Positions 5,704-8,075 of a DNA stretch of 8,075 bases are shown here, in pieces; within the stretch, counting starts at the first letter, position 1, and each line of letters begins with the position of its first letter. This DNA comes from Acidobacteriota bacterium (GTDB lineage Bacteria > Acidobacteriota > Aminicenantia > UBA2199): assembly GCA_021817755.1 (NCBI GenBank), contig JAKAGC010000151.1, positions 1 to 8,075 on the forward strand, in the 5' to 3' direction. The notes beneath the pieces are model-generated. The model was not told the DNA's origin, ran no database searches, and was given only the letters and a program-made list of their open reading frames with translations. A program made the position numbers and the translations under genes.

Positions 5704-6720
5704 TCAATTTAAAACCGCTTCCATTTTTTTCCAAATCACTCCTTCTTCTTCCTGATCGCAAATGTTAAAAATTACTCTGTTGTTTTCTACTTTGAAATCA
5801 TATATCCTGGAAATGGTTTTATTTATATAATAACGGTGATTGCTATCTTTTAAATTGAAAAGCTCATAACTGTAAAGGTATTCATATCCATACCGATATG
5901 TCACCAATATCCAATCATTATAATGCAGGATATCAAAAACACTTGTCCAACTGGCCATCCATTTTAAATGGGCAGTGTGATTGTTTTGATTTTTAATATA
6001 TTTCTCCGGGATGTGGACATAGAATGGAGGAGATAATGTGATTTTATCTATTTTTCCTTTCATATTTTCAAGAGAAATCACATCGATTTCTGGAGCAATA
6101 CTCTGAGTAATATACGCTTTCTGATCGATAATTACCATATGTGCTTTACTGATATTAAACTTAAGCATAAGGTCTATGAATTCATGTTTCCCAAACGCTT
6201 TCATTTCATTTGTTTTTTTGTTGTATACTTTTAATAATCCGTCATCCCACAAAACAAATGTCATCAGTACAATATCCGTTGAAAGGAAATTAAAATCATC
6301 ATATCTGAGCTGGCTTTTCATTTCCATTCTATTTAATAACGGGGTAACGGAATCAGGATTAAAATAGTAAATAAATTTCGCCGGTCCCATTGGACTTACC
6401 CAACATTTTTTATCAAATAACCGGATACTATAAGGTTCATAGACTTCATTCGGTCCCACACCTTTTTTAAAGAGTATTTTCTCGTTTTTCTTCCCCAAAT
6501 CGATCAAGCGAACATCACTCTCTGTGGTAATAGAAAAAACACGGTTTTCATCTCTTACCATTTTTGCATACATGACCGTTTCATCGGTTTTGTATTCAAT
6601 AATTTCATTTTGAAGTTTGATTTCTTTATACGATAATTTTTCTTCCGAATTGCAGGATGCAAGATGAATAAGCAATACAGCTATTAAAAAATTAAATATT
6701 TGTCGAGTTTTCAATTTCAT
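5704..6720 (-). CDS. Lipoprotein with probable six-bladed beta-propeller fold
   Basis: The product has 338 residues. The N-terminus MKLKTRQIFNFLIAVLLIHLASC is a lipoprotein signal with lipobox LASC (Cys23) and Asn at +2. Residues 87-92 are GVGPNE, followed by YEP, matching the G-x-G-P-x-E turn characteristic of the secreted six-bladed propeller lipoproteins that are abundant in Bacteroidota and related groups. Blade-like stretches follow (VRLIDLGKKNEKILF, LLKVYNKKTNEMKAF, IDVISLENMKGKIDKI). No enzymatic residues are evident. In such families the role is often unknown or ligand binding. Placement is likely outer or inner membrane facing the periplasm. No Shine-Dalgarno precedes the ATG; a consensus promoter places the transcript start at or next to it, so translation is probably leaderless. 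The gene ends directly at repeat copy B. Confidence 0.85.
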   Translation of the reverse strand: MKLKTRQIFNFLIAVLLIHLASCNSEEKLSYKEIKLQNEIIEYKTDETVMYAKMVRDENRVFSITTESDVRLIDLGKKNEKILFKKGVGPNEVYEPYSIRLFDKKCWVSPMGPAKFIYYFNPDSVTPLLNRMEMKSQLRYDDFNFLSTDIVLMTFVLWDDGLLKVYNKKTNEMKAFGKHEFIDLMLKFNISKAHMVIIDQKAYITQSIAPEIDVISLENMKGKIDKITLSPPFYVHIPEKYIKNQNNHTAHLKWMASWTSVFDILHYNDWILVTYRYGYEYLYSYELFNLKDSNHRYYINKTISRIYDFKVENNRVIFNICDQEEEGVIWKKMEAVLN

Positions 6721-6726
6721 TTACTG

Positions 6727-6755
6727 ATTATAAAATTGTATACTATGGATGTCAA
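6727..6755 (-). promoter_or_regulatory. Perfect-consensus promoter giving a leaderless lipoprotein mRNA
   Basis: On the minus strand TTGACA (6755-6750), exactly 17 bases, TATAAT (6732-6727). Both hexamers are perfect. The usual distance of 6-8 bases from the -10 puts the first transcribed base at 6719-6721, and the start codon is 6720-6718. No other in-frame start could keep the signal peptide. Confidence 0.75.
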
Positions 6756-6974
6756 TATAAAAAGCAAAACATGAGGAATATAATTTCAATTTATACACCC
6801 CTTTGAAATATAATTCACCCCATTTAAACCTTCAATTACATTTAATGAAAATTGATAATTTATTCTGAGTAAAACTCTTAAATTCACTGGAAATTAAGGA
6901 ATGGACCCCGCGACGGATGGGGCGAAAAGGAGCAATTTGACAGTTTAACCGGAGTAGTGACTGAATTTGGGTTT

Positions 6975-6981
6975 ACCTCCT
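6975..6981 (-). promoter_or_regulatory. Orphan Shine-Dalgarno after the HEAT-repeat gene
   Basis: AGGAGGT on the minus strand begins 3 bases after the TAA of the HEAT-repeat gene. It is the best ribosome-binding site in the window, yet no ATG, GTG or TTG follows at working distance. Only an ATT (6966-6964, spacing 8) opens a 42-codon frame. It suggests a lost downstream operon partner. Confidence 0.45.
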
Positions 6982-6984
6982 ACG

Positions 6985-8075
6985 TTAGTGATCTTCTCGA
7001 TGTTCAGGAGCAGGCATTTCCGCATTGGGCCCAGCAATCACGCGCATCAACGAATCGTACAACACATCATACAATGGGCCTACCCGCTGCTCCAAATAAA
7101 GTTTCGAAAAATTATAAACGATTCGTTCGGTTTCCGAGGTATCCAGAATTCGAAGAAGCTGGGATGCCACCTGCAGGCGTCCAATTCCACCTATTTTTTC
7201 GTTGCGATTAACTCCCCATTCTCCCAACAACCGGGCCGCATTCCACGCCACACTGATCCGGGGATCACCCACTGCCTGAAGTAAAAGTTCTATACTCTCT
7301 TCATCGAATCGTTTGAACTTATTTATGGCATCGAAGGCTTCTTTATATACAGAAGTCACATCCCGGCAGGCATCGAAGAGGACCTGGGCAACAGGGGCAG
7401 AAAAATACTGCAAATTCCCCAACAGATGAATCCCTGACTTACGGGTAATATCACAATTACTGTTCTTAGCCGCAGCAATACCCAATTCCAGTACCTCTTG
7501 AAACAAATTGAACCGGGCCCAATCATCTGGAACCAGGTGATCGCTCAACCGGGCCAGGAGAGAGATAATCACTCCCGAGTCCATAATCGATTCATCATCG
7601 GTATGGGTAATTATCCGCTTAGATCCCTCATGCATCAGGAATTGAATACATCTTGTCTGTTGAGATACCGGCAAATTCACCATCCATTCCACTGTTTGCT
7701 TTGTAGTTCTTTCTTGATAATCATCAACTATCCAATAGACAGCATTATCGGAAATGCTTTCCACCAGGGCTTGCAGAATGATGTCTACTCCGTTTAAATG
7801 AGTTTTAAGCAGGGTCATCCGGTCTTTATCATCTTGCAAGGCTGAAGCCAGGGCACAGGCTGCCGCGGTCCGAATGCCGGTATCCGGGGAGGTCAGGAAT
7901 CCCTTTATATCTGAAAGAGAGTGGGAGATCAAGGAAGTGAATTTCTTTTGGTCTTTTTTTGAAGAAGATTCGGAAAACCGATGAGCGGCGATTAACACCC
8001 ACCCAGACGATCGCAAGGCCAATCCCCGGGTAATGGGGTCCTCTTCCTTTTTGACAATATCCAGTAGAACCGGAA
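6985..8075 (-). CDS. HEAT-repeat protein, C-terminal part (5' end beyond right edge)
   Basis: The frame is open from the right edge to TAA at 6985-6987, giving 362 visible residues. A TTG at 8022 is not the start, because 17 further coherent codons (PVLLDIVKKEEDPITRG) precede it up to the edge. The protein is all-helical in texture, with HEAT-like pairs at about residues 12-31 (DPITRGLALRSSGWVLIAA), 64-79 (TGIRTAAACALASAL), 208-221 (DITRKSGIHLLGNL) and 242-287 (EAFDAINKFKRF...DPRISVAWNAARLLGEWG). The tail (NAEMPAPEHREDH) is unstructured. HEAT arrays are protein-binding scaffolds; they also form C-terminal sensor regions of NACHT or other STAND ATPases, but the N-terminus that would decide this is outside the window. 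The gene is clearly GC-richer than everything to its left and shares no apparent link with those genes. Confidence 0.85.
   Translation of the reverse strand, partial: PVLLDIVKKEEDPITRGLALRSSGWVLIAAHRFSESSSKKDQKKFTSLISHSLSDIKGFLTSPDTGIRTAAACALASALQDDKDRMTLLKTHLNGVDIILQALVESISDNAVYWIVDDYQERTTKQTVEWMVNLPVSQQTRCIQFLMHEGSKRIITHTDDESIMDSGVIISLLARLSDHLVPDDWARFNLFQEVLELGIAAAKNSNCDITRKSGIHLLGNLQYFSAPVAQVLFDACRDVTSVYKEAFDAINKFKRFDEESIELLLQAVGDPRISVAWNAARLLGEWGVNRNEKIGGIGRLQVASQLLRILDTSETERIVYNFSKLYLEQRVGPLYDVLYDSLMRVIAGPNAEMPAPEHREDH

Noticed and set aside
449..6720. Paralogy of 449-1465 and 5704-6720 because both have 338 codons
   Set aside because: I see no shared motif or aligned stretch, and one has an SPI and the other an SPII signal. 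Equal length looks like coincidence.
6957..7284. Plus-strand open frames antisense to the HEAT-repeat gene
   Set aside because: Two overlapping frames with alternative starts lie entirely or mostly within a clear HEAT-repeat coding sequence on the other strand; the products have no recognisable fold and the openness follows from the GC-richer codon use.
8020..8022. TTG at 8022 as start of the HEAT-repeat gene
   Set aside because: The frame continues upstream to the window edge with sequence that fits the same HEAT repeat, so the gene is truncated by the window and does not start there.

Overview
The window is mostly AT-rich DNA (1 to about 6,895) carrying secreted or membrane proteins with no enzymatic motifs. 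It abuts a visibly GC-richer segment (about 6,900 to 8,075) that holds the end of a HEAT-repeat gene. The secreted protein types point to a diderm bacterium with many exported beta-propeller and LRR proteins: an SPII lipoprotein propeller with a GxGPxE motif, a large secreted plant-like LRR protein, and an exported protein with a C-terminal Ig-like domain. The LRR N-cap wording (GWKTPPL...DGFAMPGTEGNW) reminds me of proteins I associate with Candidatus Aminicenantes. That assignment is an inference from memory and was not searched.

Layout, left to right. A small one-pass membrane protein on the minus strand is cut by the left edge (1-329). Upstream of it on the same strand are two exported proteins, 449-1465 (propeller-like) and 1591-2814 (propeller-like N-terminus plus CxxC and Ig-like C-terminus). 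A divergent intergenic region (2815-3192) holds repeat copy A with a leftward promoter, and a separate rightward promoter for the LRR gene (3193-4635). After a convergent gap comes a second, nearly full-length paralogue of the small membrane protein (4890-5309). Repeat copy B, with the same promoter, lies upstream of it. Next is a propeller lipoprotein (5704-6720) with a consensus promoter placed so that its mRNA should be leaderless. The HEAT-repeat gene (6985 to beyond the right edge) has an intact Shine-Dalgarno sequence after its stop codon with no normal start codon behind it.

The most notable structure is non-coding. A roughly 207-bp direct repeat occurs twice, exactly 2,668 bp apart and without net indels. 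Its 123-bp core is 96% identical. The core carries a near-consensus sigma-70 promoter (GTGACA-17-TATAAT), a dyad spanning that promoter with its centre in the spacer, and a conserved 13-codon mini-ORF starting a few bases after the predicted transcription start. In both copies it lies upstream of a minus-strand gene for an exported or membrane protein, so it may be a portable, co-regulated promoter cassette. The two membrane-protein paralogues show a similar mosaic pattern: near-identity interrupted by a 19-residue divergent block of unchanged length. No pathway is evident. The proteins look like surface or periplasmic binding or scaffold proteins, and any joint function is inference.
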